64,000 bases of DNA from positions 186,001 through 250,000 of the forward strand of contig NZ_JAOTIF010000005.1 of assembly GCF_025628885.1 (NCBI RefSeq). The letters are read 5' to 3'. Below, one piece after another: positions 8,911 to 19,800 of this stretch; positions within the stretch are counted from its first letter, which is position 1, and every line of letters begins with the position of its first letter. The notes under the pieces were generated by a model. It saw only the letters and a list, made by a program, of their open reading frames with translations. It was not told the DNA's origin and made no database searches. The DNA comes from Paraflavisolibacter caeni (GTDB taxonomy: Bacteria; Bacteroidota; Bacteroidia; Chitinophagales; Chitinophagaceae). The position numbers and the translations under genes are program-made.

Positions 8911-10962
8911 TTAATACAAGACATTAAGTTCAGATAATGCTGCGTTAGGACCATTATAAAGATCGGTGGTGCCGGATGGTATAATGAACCTGAAATAACG
9001 CATTTTTATGCTAGCTCCACCAGATAGGTAAAAGTTTTGAAACTTCTGAACATTCGCAAGCTGAACACTATAACCTGTTGGCGGTTGTAGCGTTAGCGTA
9101 AATTGCGATTTGTCAATTAAATTATAGGTTACGCCATCCGTGCTATAATATAACTGCATATTCTTAATAGCTCTGGATGTTCCTGTTCCGTTCTCCCTTT
9201 GAGCAAAGGCAAAGCCCTTAACATCAACAGGTGTCAACATATCAACATCTATTTGGTATGGAGCCGCTGTAACACCGCCACCTGTACCGTAGTTGGTATG
9301 CCAATAAGTAGTGAAGTTACCATCTAACATTTTAGGTAACGGGCCATTACTATTTGCCTCTTGAGTTGAATATGACCCGGTTAATGTCCATAAAGACCTC
9401 AGGTCGGTAAGTATAGTATTACCTCCTTGTCCTGTAAGAGGATTGTAGTTCCAAATATCCTGCCTCATTAAAGGATATTTAGACATCTTGGCAGAGGATA
9501 TATTACTAATATTGATACCCCATTGCTTAAAGAAAGGAAGCCAATTCAACCCTGTGAAGTTACACACCGTTTCATACACGAAATCTCTTTTGTCCTGATC
9601 ATTCTGGGAGATGCGTACTGCCTGTCTTGCCTTTGAATATAGCTCACCCATGATGTCCCATCCATTATAGTTAGCACCTGCTGGTACTTTTTCAAATAAC
9701 TGCAGGAAAGGTGTCAGGCGGGCAAAGGGATCATTAATTCTAGAATCCGTACCATCAAAGTTTTTGCCGGAGGTATTGTCTGCGGCAAATGTCAATGCAG
9801 ACGGTATCATGGTTGCCAAAGCAGGATGCTTGGCAGGCCATGCGCCCGGATAAGTTGCAGACTGACGCTTAGCAGCCTTAAAGACAAACAAGTTGTTGGA
9901 GGTTTCACCCAAGGATGACCAGCTCCAGTATTTGCCCTGCTGGTTATTATGCCCCAATTCATGGTAGATACCCCAACAGCCGCCACCTCTAACCTGGGAA
10001 ATATCCGTCATCATGGCAAACCAGTTATAGTCATTATACGTTACCACAGGATAACCGGCGTGCCCATAACCTGCAACCGGCTTGATATCCATCACAACAC
10101 GCCAAGGCAGTAAAGGAGCTTTATCTGCGGGGTTAGCAGGATTGGCAGATAGTTTTTCCCATTGATAAAAATCATACTTAATGGAGTTGTCCCATTCTGT
10201 CATCAATGCAACAGGATCTGCTATTGGTTTGGAGATGCAATACTCTCTAGGCACTGTAAAGATGGCATTCTCGCTACGCAGCTCCAGCCAGGGAACACAA
10301 GAACTTTGAATTGCCGCTTTCCATACAATAGGATCGGTTTCGCCCAGTATAAAGTCAGGAGATCTCAACACGTTAGAAAAAACAAGATCCACGGGAGTTT
10401 TCACCGGAGTGGCCGCAAGAATATATATATGTCCACCGTAAAGATTCCGGATATAGTTTCGACCAGGAGACAATTGAGAACGAGAATAGATGATAGGGTC
10501 TCTGTCCGGATTCTCAATGCCTGACAGGTTATCAGTCCAGGCGCCTACCTGAACAGACAAATTGTATAAGCCGGTAGGCACATCCACTATCGCCAGTTCA
10601 CCAGGCCCGGCATAAAGCCCTGTGCTGAACAGAGGTTGCGGCGGTACACTCATCCGAAGATCCTCGCCCACATAGTTATAATCAAAGTTCATGCGGACGG
10701 TTGTGTCTTTCAAACGAGGCGCCTCAGAGCACACAAGTCCGGGAAAAACCCTTGCCTGTGCATACTTACTGGCATCCACTGTTTTGATACTGGTATCTAT
10801 GGTCACACTAGCAGGCAATTTACTATCCCCGGGTGTTCCGTCTTTAGCCTGGTATAGATCCCTCTTAGCACAGGCAGTGCCAAGAACAACAAGGGATAAA
10901 GCGACTATTGTAAATCTTTTGGCAAGAACAATAGAGTTCATGTTCATCGTTTTTGTATTCAA
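8911..10962 (-). CDS. M60-family (enhancin/SslE-like) zinc metallopeptidase lipoprotein with F5/8-type C domain
   Basis: 683 residues with a lipoprotein-type signal (Cys31 in LGTACAK). The peptidase M60 domain spans about residues 90-490 and carries the zinc motif HELGHNNQ (His334, Glu335, His338) with a downstream GETSNN whose Glu353 is the likely third ligand region. A discoidin/F5/8-type C carbohydrate-binding domain follows at about 530-683 (LPKMLDGNFTTYWHTNYGTG, GFAFAQRENGTGTSRAIKN, MRYFRFIIPSG). M60-like peptidases cleave mucins and other O-glycoproteins in characterised cases, so this is the clearest hint that the surrounding SusCD locus targets glycoproteins. It sits between the two phosphodiesterase-fold/LamG lipoproteins. 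Confidence 0.85.
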   Translation of the reverse strand: MNTKTMNMNSIVLAKRFTIVALSLVVLGTACAKRDLYQAKDGTPGDSKLPASVTIDTSIKTVDASKYAQARVFPGLVCSEAPRLKDTTVRMNFDYNYVGEDLRMSVPPQPLFSTGLYAGPGELAIVDVPTGLYNLSVQVGAWTDNLSGIENPDRDPIIYSRSQLSPGRNYIRNLYGGHIYILAATPVKTPVDLVFSNVLRSPDFILGETDPIVWKAAIQSSCVPWLELRSENAIFTVPREYCISKPIADPVALMTEWDNSIKYDFYQWEKLSANPANPADKAPLLPWRVVMDIKPVAGYGHAGYPVVTYNDYNWFAMMTDISQVRGGGCWGIYHELGHNNQQGKYWSWSSLGETSNNLFVFKAAKRQSATYPGAWPAKHPALATMIPSALTFAADNTSGKNFDGTDSRINDPFARLTPFLQLFEKVPAGANYNGWDIMGELYSKARQAVRISQNDQDKRDFVYETVCNFTGLNWLPFFKQWGINISNISSAKMSKYPLMRQDIWNYNPLTGQGGNTILTDLRSLWTLTGSYSTQEANSNGPLPKMLDGNFTTYWHTNYGTGGGVTAAPYQIDVDMLTPVDVKGFAFAQRENGTGTSRAIKNMQLYYSTDGVTYNLIDKSQFTLTLQPPTGYSVQLANVQKFQNFYLSGGASIKMRYFRFIIPSGTTDLYNGPNAALSELNVLY

Positions 10963-10989
10963 CTAATTTTATAATCTGTTATCCTACCC

Positions 10990-12804
10990 TTAGTTTATAT
11001 CAGCATAAGTAGGTATCCAACTCTTTCCATCTAAGCCCCATCCATTTATATTAACTCCTAACCAGTAGTAGATCTGAGTAGCTATATCAACAGAATTAGG
11101 AACCGTTTTCCAAGCATCCTCATTCATTGGCGGCGGACATACGGTAGTTGCCTGATCTGCAAAAGTCATCTCGCTATAATTTGTAGGATCCACTATCATA
11201 TCTTTACCAGAAGGACTTAGGTCTTTCAATTTTTTCACTCCTCCTTCTACTACTACTGGAAATCCTGGCCAAAAACCAATCAGATTGCCATAATATGGAT
11301 CAGAAGGATCTATAGTAGTAGAGCAATAATTACTGGAAATGTATGAATCACTCACCGCTGTATTCCAAATCCTTAAGTCAGTTATTAGGACATTATCAAA
11401 TTTAGGGTTATCATTGGCTTGAAATAAACCAACTCCAATATTAAGTGGATCAGTGTTGCCAAAATCAGTGTTAGCGATATCGCAATACGCGTCACTAGCT
11501 AAGGCCTTTGCACCATCTGTATAAACATTTACCCTACGCGTATTCGCATCAATTTTTTTCACCACCATTACAAGGGTGTGCCATTTATTATCAAAGCAAA
11601 CCTGCCCACTTTTAGCTTCTTTTTTTGTAGCACCATCATAAAAAGTTGCAAACCAAGTCTTACCATTATTAACAGAATAACTGCCAGGAATGAATGTCCA
11701 GCCCTTAGTGGAGTTATGATCTCTCTTTTTTGCAAAGAAAGGCACATAATTATAATCAGTATTTACAGCCGGAGCAGCTGCTTTTATTTTACACCACATA
11801 GTCATTTCCTTGTTTGCTCCAAGATCATACCTATCATCATCTGCCACGGTTGCCTGTTTTTTATCAGCCTTCTTTCCAGAATACACTGGAGCGGTACCTA
11901 AATAAGGGAAAAATGCTCTAGTTCCAGAATTTCCAACGGATTTACTACTAAATCTTGGGCTATAACAAAAGAAAAAGGTATTATGCCTGCTATCATCAAA
12001 TGGTACCCATGGATAAGCCGTCGACGCAACATTACCACCTTTGTTGGAAGTGATGATAACCATCCAGTTCTCGTTTTTAAAAGTTGGTCGTCTTTTCATT
12101 GCATCCAGGATATCACCAATCTTAGTATCAACATCTAAGATGGCATCTCTGTATGCTAAAGAAGTGGCAGAATAAGATGAAGCAGCTCCCGCCAAATCCA
12201 CACTATTAAACTCTGCCATCACCACAGATGAGTTCTGTGTGGCCAACTCATTCACAACAGCGTCTCTTGTAGCCGCATCATTGCTGAAAGAGCCTTTAAC
12301 TGTAGCATCTGCTGCCAGATTATCAGCGAGACTACCCGTAGAGCAATAGGCTACACTTCTCAAGCCAGGTTTTACAGATTTCAACCTGGAGAAGATTGTC
12401 GGATAAGTAGCAAAATCATTGTTAGAGAAATTTGTACCGGTAACCTTATGCTTATCACTTGTAACGCCTGTAAGTAAGGTTGCCCATCCCAGTTCATTGG
12501 TTTGAGCTGTGTTTTTATAGTTATTCAGCGAATTCCATGAATAAATAGAAAAATCAACAAGGCTATTCAAAACCCTGGGGTTAGCCTTCTGTACCTCGGT
12601 ACCCACAGCACCGTCAACCACAATCAGTAACACCTTGACGTCACCTGCAACGGCATTATTGGCACCACCGGCAACCGGAGGGAGCGGATTAGTAAAAGGT
12701 TTGTTACAGGCAAACACAACTGCGCCAGACAATACCAATATCCCCGCCTTTATGAAATTAGATATCCTCTTCATATATGCAACATTGTTAGTTTTAAAAT
12801 TCAT
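10990..12804 (-). CDS. Lipoprotein paralogue with degenerate phosphodiesterase fold and LamG-like (DUF4983) domain
   Basis: 604 residues, paralogous to the 7142-8863 product in order and motifs. The lipoprotein signal has Cys33 in GAVVFACNK; the start at 12804 overlaps the previous stop as TAATG, but the ATG ten codons in (MKRISNF) gives a more ordinary signal peptide. The N-terminal fold has VKVLLIVVDGAVGTEVQ and TNELGWATLLTGVTSDKHKV, but the strand that should carry Asp-His reads IITSNKGGN, so two metal ligands look lost. The LamG part (LGANKEMTMWCKIKA, WHTLVMVVKK) and the C-terminal YGNLIGFWPG and WGLDGKSW motifs are kept. It may act in glycan binding rather than catalysis. Confidence 0.72.
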   Translation of the reverse strand: MNFKTNNVAYMKRISNFIKAGILVLSGAVVFACNKPFTNPLPPVAGGANNAVAGDVKVLLIVVDGAVGTEVQKANPRVLNSLVDFSIYSWNSLNNYKNTAQTNELGWATLLTGVTSDKHKVTGTNFSNNDFATYPTIFSRLKSVKPGLRSVAYCSTGSLADNLAADATVKGSFSNDAATRDAVVNELATQNSSVVMAEFNSVDLAGAASSYSATSLAYRDAILDVDTKIGDILDAMKRRPTFKNENWMVIITSNKGGNVASTAYPWVPFDDSRHNTFFFCYSPRFSSKSVGNSGTRAFFPYLGTAPVYSGKKADKKQATVADDDRYDLGANKEMTMWCKIKAAAPAVNTDYNYVPFFAKKRDHNSTKGWTFIPGSYSVNNGKTWFATFYDGATKKEAKSGQVCFDNKWHTLVMVVKKIDANTRRVNVYTDGAKALASDAYCDIANTDFGNTDPLNIGVGLFQANDNPKFDNVLITDLRIWNTAVSDSYISSNYCSTTIDPSDPYYGNLIGFWPGFPVVVEGGVKKLKDLSPSGKDMIVDPTNYSEMTFADQATTVCPPPMNEDAWKTVPNSVDIATQIYYWLGVNINGWGLDGKSWIPTYADIN

Positions 12805-14474
12805 TAATTTTCAAGCTTCACTTTTACAATATCAGCAACTTCTTTATTGTTAAACCGGTCGAAGTTACCTACCAGGATTACAGCCGGAGAGCCGTCACTA
12901 GTTGTAGATTCTATAAAGCTATTGATAGTACCTCTAAATAACCCGGTGTTATTATAGCCGGCAGCTAACGTACCATTGCTATTCAAAATCATAAATCCGG
13001 GACGAACAATATAATTACCTGCCGAAGTACTGTATTTACTGAAGCTACCGGCAACCATGATCTTTCCGTTATTTAACTGAGCGGCAAAGTTAGGTTGCCC
13101 GCCATCCACACTACCAAACGTAAAGGTGTTGTCCACATTACCATTTCCGTCAATCATCACAATTCCATTGGCTGGTACTCCATTGAAGCTTTTAAATGAA
13201 CCTAGCAGCAAATACTTGCCGGTGGTTGCATTATAAGTGATACGGCTAATAGAACCACCCACAGCACCAGCCTTACCTGCGTTGAACGTAGCATCAACAG
13301 ATCCGTCTGTATTATTGATACGGGCTATATAGTTTACAGCCTGACCATTGAATGTAGAGAAGTTACCTACGATAATAATCTTACCATTACTCTGTTGCAC
13401 GGCATCATAAATAAAACCGTTCCCATTAGTCAAACCCTCTTTTTTGGTCATATCAAAATTAAAGGTGGAATCAAAAGTACCGTCTGGCTTCATGCGAATC
13501 AACTGCCTGATCTTCACGAGATCAATTTGAAAACCTGTTTTGGTTGAACGTTCATAAAACGTACTGACATGGCTGCTAAAGTTACCCACAACAATAGTGT
13601 TGCCGGTTGACGCATCATTAAACGCCTTAGTGATACCTCCGGATGTTCCTCCATTAAAAGCAGGAACAAGAGCGGTTCCATCTTCGGGACGATTAACCGG
13701 GTCAGGATTAATCACATCAACAGTTTTAGTCGACAATGCTCCGCTTGATGTCAATAGGGTAATATTATTGATATTCCCCATGGTATCAACCGATCCAAAC
13801 GAGCCGAAAGCTAAATAATTACCTGAAATCGGAAGTAAACCGCTCAGCGAACCACCGAGTCCACGCTTACCCATAGAAAACGTTGAACTATATTCACAGG
13901 TATTCTTAATGATGGCAACGGAAGTAATGGGTATATCGACGGTTGCCTTATTATTATAATTAGAAAAACTGCCATAGATAATATAGGAGCTAGCATCATC
14001 GGGTTTAGAAATAATACCACTGATCGAGCCGTTTGATACATAAACATCAGTTTTGAAATCAGGATCAATAGATACCTTTCCTTTTACGGTAAAAGTAGGT
14101 CCAAAGTAGTACTCTCCATTAATCAACACCGCCGAAGCTCCGGAGCTTGCCCCAACAGGCACTTTCACGGCTACAGTGTTTTCAGCAACAGACACAACTT
14201 CTGCTTCCGTTTGGTTAATTAAGAACTTAAACTGTCCCTCTTTTCCTTTCAATCCGTTTACATTAAAGGTTACAACAGAACCCTCACCCCCAGTAGCAGG
14301 ATAAGGGGCTCCGTCTAAAAACTTAACTAGCTGAGTCAGAGCTGCAGGGTATGTTTCTGTCGGCTCCAGGTCTTTTTTCACACAAGAAAAGATCATCACT
14401 GCCGCTAAAAAGCAACAAAGTGCCAGTGATATTTTTTGTTTCGTTTTTCCTGTCATTATTGAAAATTTTGTCAT
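12804..14474 (-). CDS. Lipoprotein with IPT/TIG-like (DUF5008-type) N-terminus and delta-60 repeat propeller
   Basis: 556 residues. The lipoprotein signal has its Cys in MIFSCVKKD; an ATG six codons in (MTGKTKQ) is an alternative start. Residues about 50-135 look like an IPT/TIG immunoglobulin-like domain (VVTFNVNGLKGKEGQFKFLIN; AVKVPVGASSGASAVLING). From about 270 on, several delta-60 (DUF5122) units recur: IRMKPDGTFDSTFNFD, IIIVGNFSTFNGQAVNYIAR, VDATFNAGKAG, YLLLGSFKSFNGVPANGIVMI, IMVAGSFSKYSTSAGNYI. Such repeats fold as a beta-propeller and in this position, between SusD-type and enzyme genes, suggest a surface glycan-binding protein. Its stop overlaps the next start by TAATG, so translation is probably coupled. 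Confidence 0.75.
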   Translation of the reverse strand: MTKFSIMTGKTKQKISLALCCFLAAVMIFSCVKKDLEPTETYPAALTQLVKFLDGAPYPATGGEGSVVTFNVNGLKGKEGQFKFLINQTEAEVVSVAENTVAVKVPVGASSGASAVLINGEYYFGPTFTVKGKVSIDPDFKTDVYVSNGSISGIISKPDDASSYIIYGSFSNYNNKATVDIPITSVAIIKNTCEYSSTFSMGKRGLGGSLSGLLPISGNYLAFGSFGSVDTMGNINNITLLTSSGALSTKTVDVINPDPVNRPEDGTALVPAFNGGTSGGITKAFNDASTGNTIVVGNFSSHVSTFYERSTKTGFQIDLVKIRQLIRMKPDGTFDSTFNFDMTKKEGLTNGNGFIYDAVQQSNGKIIIVGNFSTFNGQAVNYIARINNTDGSVDATFNAGKAGAVGGSISRITYNATTGKYLLLGSFKSFNGVPANGIVMIDGNGNVDNTFTFGSVDGGQPNFAAQLNNGKIMVAGSFSKYSTSAGNYIVRPGFMILNSNGTLAAGYNNTGLFRGTINSFIESTTSDGSPAVILVGNFDRFNNKEVADIVKVKLEN

Positions 14475-14502
14475 GAATATTCTTGTATTAAATCAGGGCA
14501 GA

Positions 14503-15225
14503 TTATTTGGTATAATCAATTCCTTTATCAATTACATCGTCAATAAACTGTGTTGTTTCAAATCCAAAATTGTGATACGCATAATTCAAAATATGCACAA
14601 ATCCGTTGGATGGGGTCACATTCACGGTAGAAACCGTTACAGAATACCAGCTATTGTAATCTAATGGAGTTGAGATGGACGGGATATAGGATAAACGCAA
14701 CTGATGGTATCCTGCATATTTAACTCCTCCTGCATCATTATAGATAACGCCAATATTCATCAGGGCACCGGCATAAGACTCATAGATCTGTCCTTGATAA
14801 GCCGACAGGTTGCCAGGATCAAGTTGCGGAAAGTCATTCATAGACTTTGCAGACTTGAACAGATAGCGTGATAATTGCCTTCTCCATACAGCAGAATCAA
14901 TTTGCTCCAGCTTTGTAACCCAAGGTTTGCCATCCCTCTCAAGCCTTTGATTTAAGGCAACGAGCGTACGACGTACACAGGAATCATCAGGCAGGAAAAA
15001 CGTTAGTTTTTTAGTTTTCAAAGAATCTTCCAAACCGGCAAGCTTAACAATCTTATTGATTGAATCCCAGGTGCCGGGCTTGGATTTAATATAATCCAAA
15101 ATAGTTCCGTTGAAAGTAGCGGTCTGTTTTCCGGTATCCATAAAATATCCGTCTTTTTGGCAACCAACCATAAACAACAAGGCCGCGATCAATGCAAATA
15201 CCTGGATTTTTTTTATAAAGTTCAT
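14503..15225 (-). CDS. Fasciclin-domain lipoprotein
   Basis: 240 residues with lipobox FMVGC (Cys22). The rest is one divergent fasciclin domain: GTILDYIKSKPGTWDSINKIVKLAGLEDSLKTKKLTFFLPDDSCV at the N-terminal side, then VWRRQLSRYLFKS and a closing NGFVHILNYA, corresponding to the family's G-x-VHVID end. Fasciclin lipoproteins appear repeatedly beside SusCD pairs in Bacteroidota and are thought to assist surface binding, but their role is not established. A second copy sits in the same place relative to the other SusCD pair (21160-21867). Confidence 0.8.
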   Translation of the reverse strand: MNFIKKIQVFALIAALLFMVGCQKDGYFMDTGKQTATFNGTILDYIKSKPGTWDSINKIVKLAGLEDSLKTKKLTFFLPDDSCVRRTLVALNQRLERDGKPWVTKLEQIDSAVWRRQLSRYLFKSAKSMNDFPQLDPGNLSAYQGQIYESYAGALMNIGVIYNDAGGVKYAGYHQLRLSYIPSISTPLDYNSWYSVTVSTVNVTPSNGFVHILNYAYHNFGFETTQFIDDVIDKGIDYTK

Positions 15226-15270
15226 GTGAGTTCTTTTTTGATTAATGATTCATTGCTTTTCAACAGTCCC

Positions 15271-16845
15271 TTACTCCCAATAATTATTCAGGGTCATTAA
15301 TGGATTATTCGTCAACGCACTCTTATTAATTGGCCATGTCCATGCACCAGCCTTGTACTGCTCCACAGTGCAGTGGTAACCAAACTTATAGGCAGGGTCA
15401 ATTATTCTCCTAGTACGCACGATGTCATACCAGTAATGCCCTTCACCGATCAATTCACGGCAACGCTCAAAGAAAATGTCATTTTTTAACACATCACCAG
15501 TAGAAGTCAAAGGCGCAGCCGCCGCTCTGTCGCGAACAATGTTCACTACAGACAGCGCTTTTTGCTCATTCCCCAGGTTAGCTAATGCCTCAGCCTGCAG
15601 CAGGATAGCATCAGTATAACGGAAGATGATCTGACTGGCATCAAAAGAGGTTCCGTCAATTGCTTTAGGATCCAAACTCACATAAAACTTAGTCATGTGC
15701 GACTTGCCAGAACCACTATACATATCAGCCCCTCCGCCATCAAACCAATATGTTTTTCTCTTATCAGACTCTCCATCGGGATAGATAGCCTTTAGATAAG
15801 TAGCATCATAATAAACATACGGGTAACCAGACTGAGAAGGGTTCAGACGATTATAGTACACAAAATCGTAGAAATAAGACCATCCGAAAGACTCTCCATA
15901 GTTTGCATTTTGAGGCACTTCAAAAAGCCCTTCTTTCGAACGACCTTTAAATATTTCTCCATTTCGAGCCAGGTCCAATAGAGCATAAGCACCGCCATTT
16001 TCCTGTCTCAATTCATCACCAAGCTTATCAACATCCGTATAATATTCAGCTGCGTTGGGCGCATCAAAGGAAGCCAACCACATATCAACATGCATCAGAA
16101 GGGCAATAGCAGACCCTCTCATGCCTCGTACAGCCACAAATACCGGATCAGAATATGTCCAGGGCAGGTCATTTTTCACAGCCTGCATATCAGCCTTTAC
16201 GTTCTTCAACACATCCACCATCGGCATCCGCTTCAACGGAGCAGTGTGGTATGCATCCGTATAGTAGGCAACGTCGCCCCACTGGCGAACCATCAGGAAG
16301 TAACTCATGTTGCGAAGAAAGATGGCTTCTGCCTTGTATTGCTTTTTTTCTGCATCAGTAAGCCCCGGAACTCCATCTACACGATCAACCGCAATGTTAG
16401 CAGCAGCAATAACCTTGTAAAAGAATTCCCATTTAGAAAAACGAGCAACATTGAATATTTGGTACCAGTTGTAACTGCCACGTTTAGCGTCAATAAATAA
16501 TGATTTAAGACTATTATTAGAAAGGTCGCCAATATAAGGACGCGTCCCCGCTATCGAAGGATTCTCTCTAGTCATCCCCCCCCTCACTTCACCGGCAAAG
16601 GCAAAGAAAGGGAAGTTGTAACTGCCATTGTCCGCTTTCATATTTTCACGAGCTACCGCCTTACGGAATTGCTCATACATCCCATTGGTAAAATTCTCCA
16701 CATCAGTTTTTGATTTCCAGAAGTTATTCCCGGAAAGAGCATTCGGCGGATCCAGGCTGAGAAATTTCTTACAGCCTGTGCCGAAAAAGAGTATGCTGAA
16801 AAAAACTGATAAACTGATAATACGTTTCATAGATTTCTTATCCAT
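15271..16845 (-). CDS. SusD/RagB-family substrate-binding lipoprotein
   Basis: The ATG at 16845 (MDKKSMKRIISL) begins a lipoprotein signal with the Cys in FFGTGCKKFL; the frame is open further upstream to 16920 but that would overlap the SusC gene by 65 bases and gives no better signal. The product has the SusD plan: LSLDPPNALSGNNFWKSKTDVENF, RFSKWEFFYKVIAAANIAVDRV, AEAIFLRNMSYFLMVRQWGDVAYY, and the C-terminal SusD domain with IIFRYTDAILLQAEALANLG, RCRELIGEGHYWYDIVRTRR and the ending WPINKSALTNNPLMTLNNYWE. It follows its SusC partner with a 10-base gap. Confidence 0.92.
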   Translation of the reverse strand: MDKKSMKRIISLSVFFSILFFGTGCKKFLSLDPPNALSGNNFWKSKTDVENFTNGMYEQFRKAVARENMKADNGSYNFPFFAFAGEVRGGMTRENPSIAGTRPYIGDLSNNSLKSLFIDAKRGSYNWYQIFNVARFSKWEFFYKVIAAANIAVDRVDGVPGLTDAEKKQYKAEAIFLRNMSYFLMVRQWGDVAYYTDAYHTAPLKRMPMVDVLKNVKADMQAVKNDLPWTYSDPVFVAVRGMRGSAIALLMHVDMWLASFDAPNAAEYYTDVDKLGDELRQENGGAYALLDLARNGEIFKGRSKEGLFEVPQNANYGESFGWSYFYDFVYYNRLNPSQSGYPYVYYDATYLKAIYPDGESDKRKTYWFDGGGADMYSGSGKSHMTKFYVSLDPKAIDGTSFDASQIIFRYTDAILLQAEALANLGNEQKALSVVNIVRDRAAAAPLTSTGDVLKNDIFFERCRELIGEGHYWYDIVRTRRIIDPAYKFGYHCTVEQYKAGAWTWPINKSALTNNPLMTLNNYWE

Positions 16846-16855
16846 TTTACGATCG

Positions 16856-19800
16856 TTAAAACTGAACATTAATACCTGCTGCATAACTGCGTGCATTAGG
16901 ATAACCACCCGAGTTATCACGTCCTAATTGCGTTACCATCTCAGGATCTGGTCCGGTATATTTAGAGATTGTCAGCACATTGTTGGCTGTCAACGTCAAC
17001 TTACAAGATGTCATGTGCAAGCGAGTCAACATTTTTCTGTCCACATTATATATCAACACTACGTTGTTGAGCTTCCAGTACGATCCGTCTTCCAAAAACA
17101 ATGTCTGATTAGAGCGGTAAGGTTGCAGCTGTTCTGCCCTAAGAAAGTCAAACGGGTTAGGGTAACGTGCATTGACGGTTCCTCCTCCAAGTTTTTCGCC
17201 GGGAACGGTAGGTTTCCAATAGTTATATTTATCAATGGGCACCAGAGCGCTCATCGTAGCCGGTTTAGCAAAGTTTTGCATCATCTGTGCAAAAGATGCG
17301 TTCAATAAATCACGATCCAGCGTAAACGACCAGTTCATATTGAGCTGGAATCTTTTATACTCCATTTGAGAAGCAAAACCACCGACAAATCTTGGAACAG
17401 GGTTACCTATCGGCAAAAGATCTTTTTCGTCAATAATATAATCACCATTAACGTCTGTCCAGCGAGGGTCGCCTGCCTGGAAAGATAAATAGCCGGAAGT
17501 TGTGCTCAGTGCCTGTCTCAAGCCGGTTGCCATGTTTACAGGAACATTTTCAGTGTTTGCATACACACCCTGAGTATAATACAGAAGGTTTGAAAATACG
17601 TTTCTTCCTAAACGATAAACAATAGGAACATTGCTACCACCATCAGAAATTGTCTGCGTGATCTGACGCAATCCATCAGGAAGTTTAGCAAGTATATCTC
17701 TGTTCATAGAACCGTTAGCAGAAACCGTCCACTTGAATGGATTGGTTGGTTTAAACACCCGAACGGTTGTTGTCCATTCCATACCATAGTTTACAATACT
17801 CTTAGCATTGGTGTTCATTTTAGAGAAACCGCTCGTATTACTCAGATCAATTCCCATCACCTGGTTATCCACAGACCTGTAGTAACCTTCCATCGTAAAG
17901 TTGACCATGTCGCCAAATAAACCGGTTTCAATACCTACGTTTGACTGAGTCTGAGTTTCAGGCAAAAAATGTTCATTTGGAATTGTTCCATAATCAATGG
18001 ATACCGTAGGATTATTATTGTAAGGCAAACCTACATTATAACGCCCGTAGGTATCAAAGATGTTACCTGTCGGCTTGATATTTCTACCCCATGAAGCTTT
18101 TAAAGAACCATAGCTTAACCAATCGTACTTCTCCATCCATTTTTCCTTACCAAAGTTCCAACGAGCACTCACAGAAGGGTTGTTTGAGTAAGGCTGTTTG
18201 GCCCCTGTGGTAGAAAGACCATCTAAACGGAAATTGAAATCAAGCACATATTTACGGTCATAGTTATAGGAGAAAGAGCCTCCATAACCATGCTGACGCG
18301 TTTCATTAAGACTGTTTAACGTACCTCCCAAAGTGTTAGCCCATGAATAACCAATAGGTCCGGTTATCTGATCACTCGCCGTTTGGCTCAATTGGATCAC
18401 ATTCGGACGGAAACTAGTGGCATTAATTTCATTAAATACATAACCACTCAGGTTGTGCACCCTGTTAAGTGTTTTAGTAAGCGATAGCATGGTGCGATCA
18501 TAGATCGTATAGTTGCGATCATTAGAGCTATATGCCTCTGAAGTACCACCACTCAGGTAAGAGGGCGTGAACCTGTCAGAAGATCCGGTAACCAGGTTAT
18601 AACTCAGCAAATTGCCAAAACGAACGCCCTTAACCGGCTCATACTGCATATCCCAGCTTGACGAAATATTAATCGTCTTATTATTATTAACCACATTCGC
18701 TGTAGCCAACGCACTATTGTTATCAGAGAACAACGAAGGTGGAGGCAACAGTGAGGAGGAATTAGCACTGCTTGCCACACCGGTTTGAACAAGCCCTACC
18801 CCACTACCATTTTTCTTTTGTCCCAAAGAACTTGACAAATTAACAGTCATTCTAAACTGTTGCGAAGGGGCATATAAGGCATTCATACTTAGTGAATATC
18901 TTTTAAACCCGGTATTTTGAATGATACCGTTCTCCTGGTAGTAGTTAAGGTTGGTTTTATAGTTAAACTTATCATCACCACCCCTGATACTCATGTTATG
19001 TTGCTGGTTGTAAGTATTCCGGAAAAAATAATCCTGCCAGTTGGTAGCGTTATTATAATACGGATTCAAACTATCTGATAAAAACGGAGTTGAATTAATC
19101 AGGGACAGTGCATGCTGATAAGAAGTATCATACTGCAGGATGCTGTTGATACGAAACGCACGCTCTTCCTTACCACCAATCGTTTCTCTCAATTTTGGGG
19201 GAGTTTTCACAAACACGTTTGTAGAATACTGCACAATAGGCACTTTCGATTTACCACGCTTTGTGGTAACGATAATAACACCATAAGCAGCTCTGGCACC
19301 ATATTGAGAAGTAGCAGCAGCATCTTTCAACACGTCCATTTGCTCAATATCTTCCGGTGGAATCAACGATAATGGGCTGATACCGGCACCACCGCCCTGG
19401 AAACCATACTCAAAGTTTGAGTTCATATCTACAGGTACACCATCAATCACAAACAAAGGTGAGGTAGGAGTCAGGAAACCATCAGCACTAACAGTGCTAC
19501 CTGATAAACCACGAATATTGATAGTTCCCATACCGCCCGGAGAACCAGAATTGTTCTGTATGTTCAAACCAGCTACTTTACCCTGCAAAAGTTCCATCAC
19601 ATTCGATACCGGTACATCCTGCAAAGCTTTACCACTCAATACCAGGCTTGAACCGGTAGATGTTTCACGAGTTTTAGTTTTAAATCCCTGAACCACAACT
19701 TCCTGCATGGAATTGTTATTCGGTGAGATACTGATTTCAACCCCAGATACACTGGATAAAAAAGTTTTACGGATCGGCGTATAACCTGCATATGTAAACA

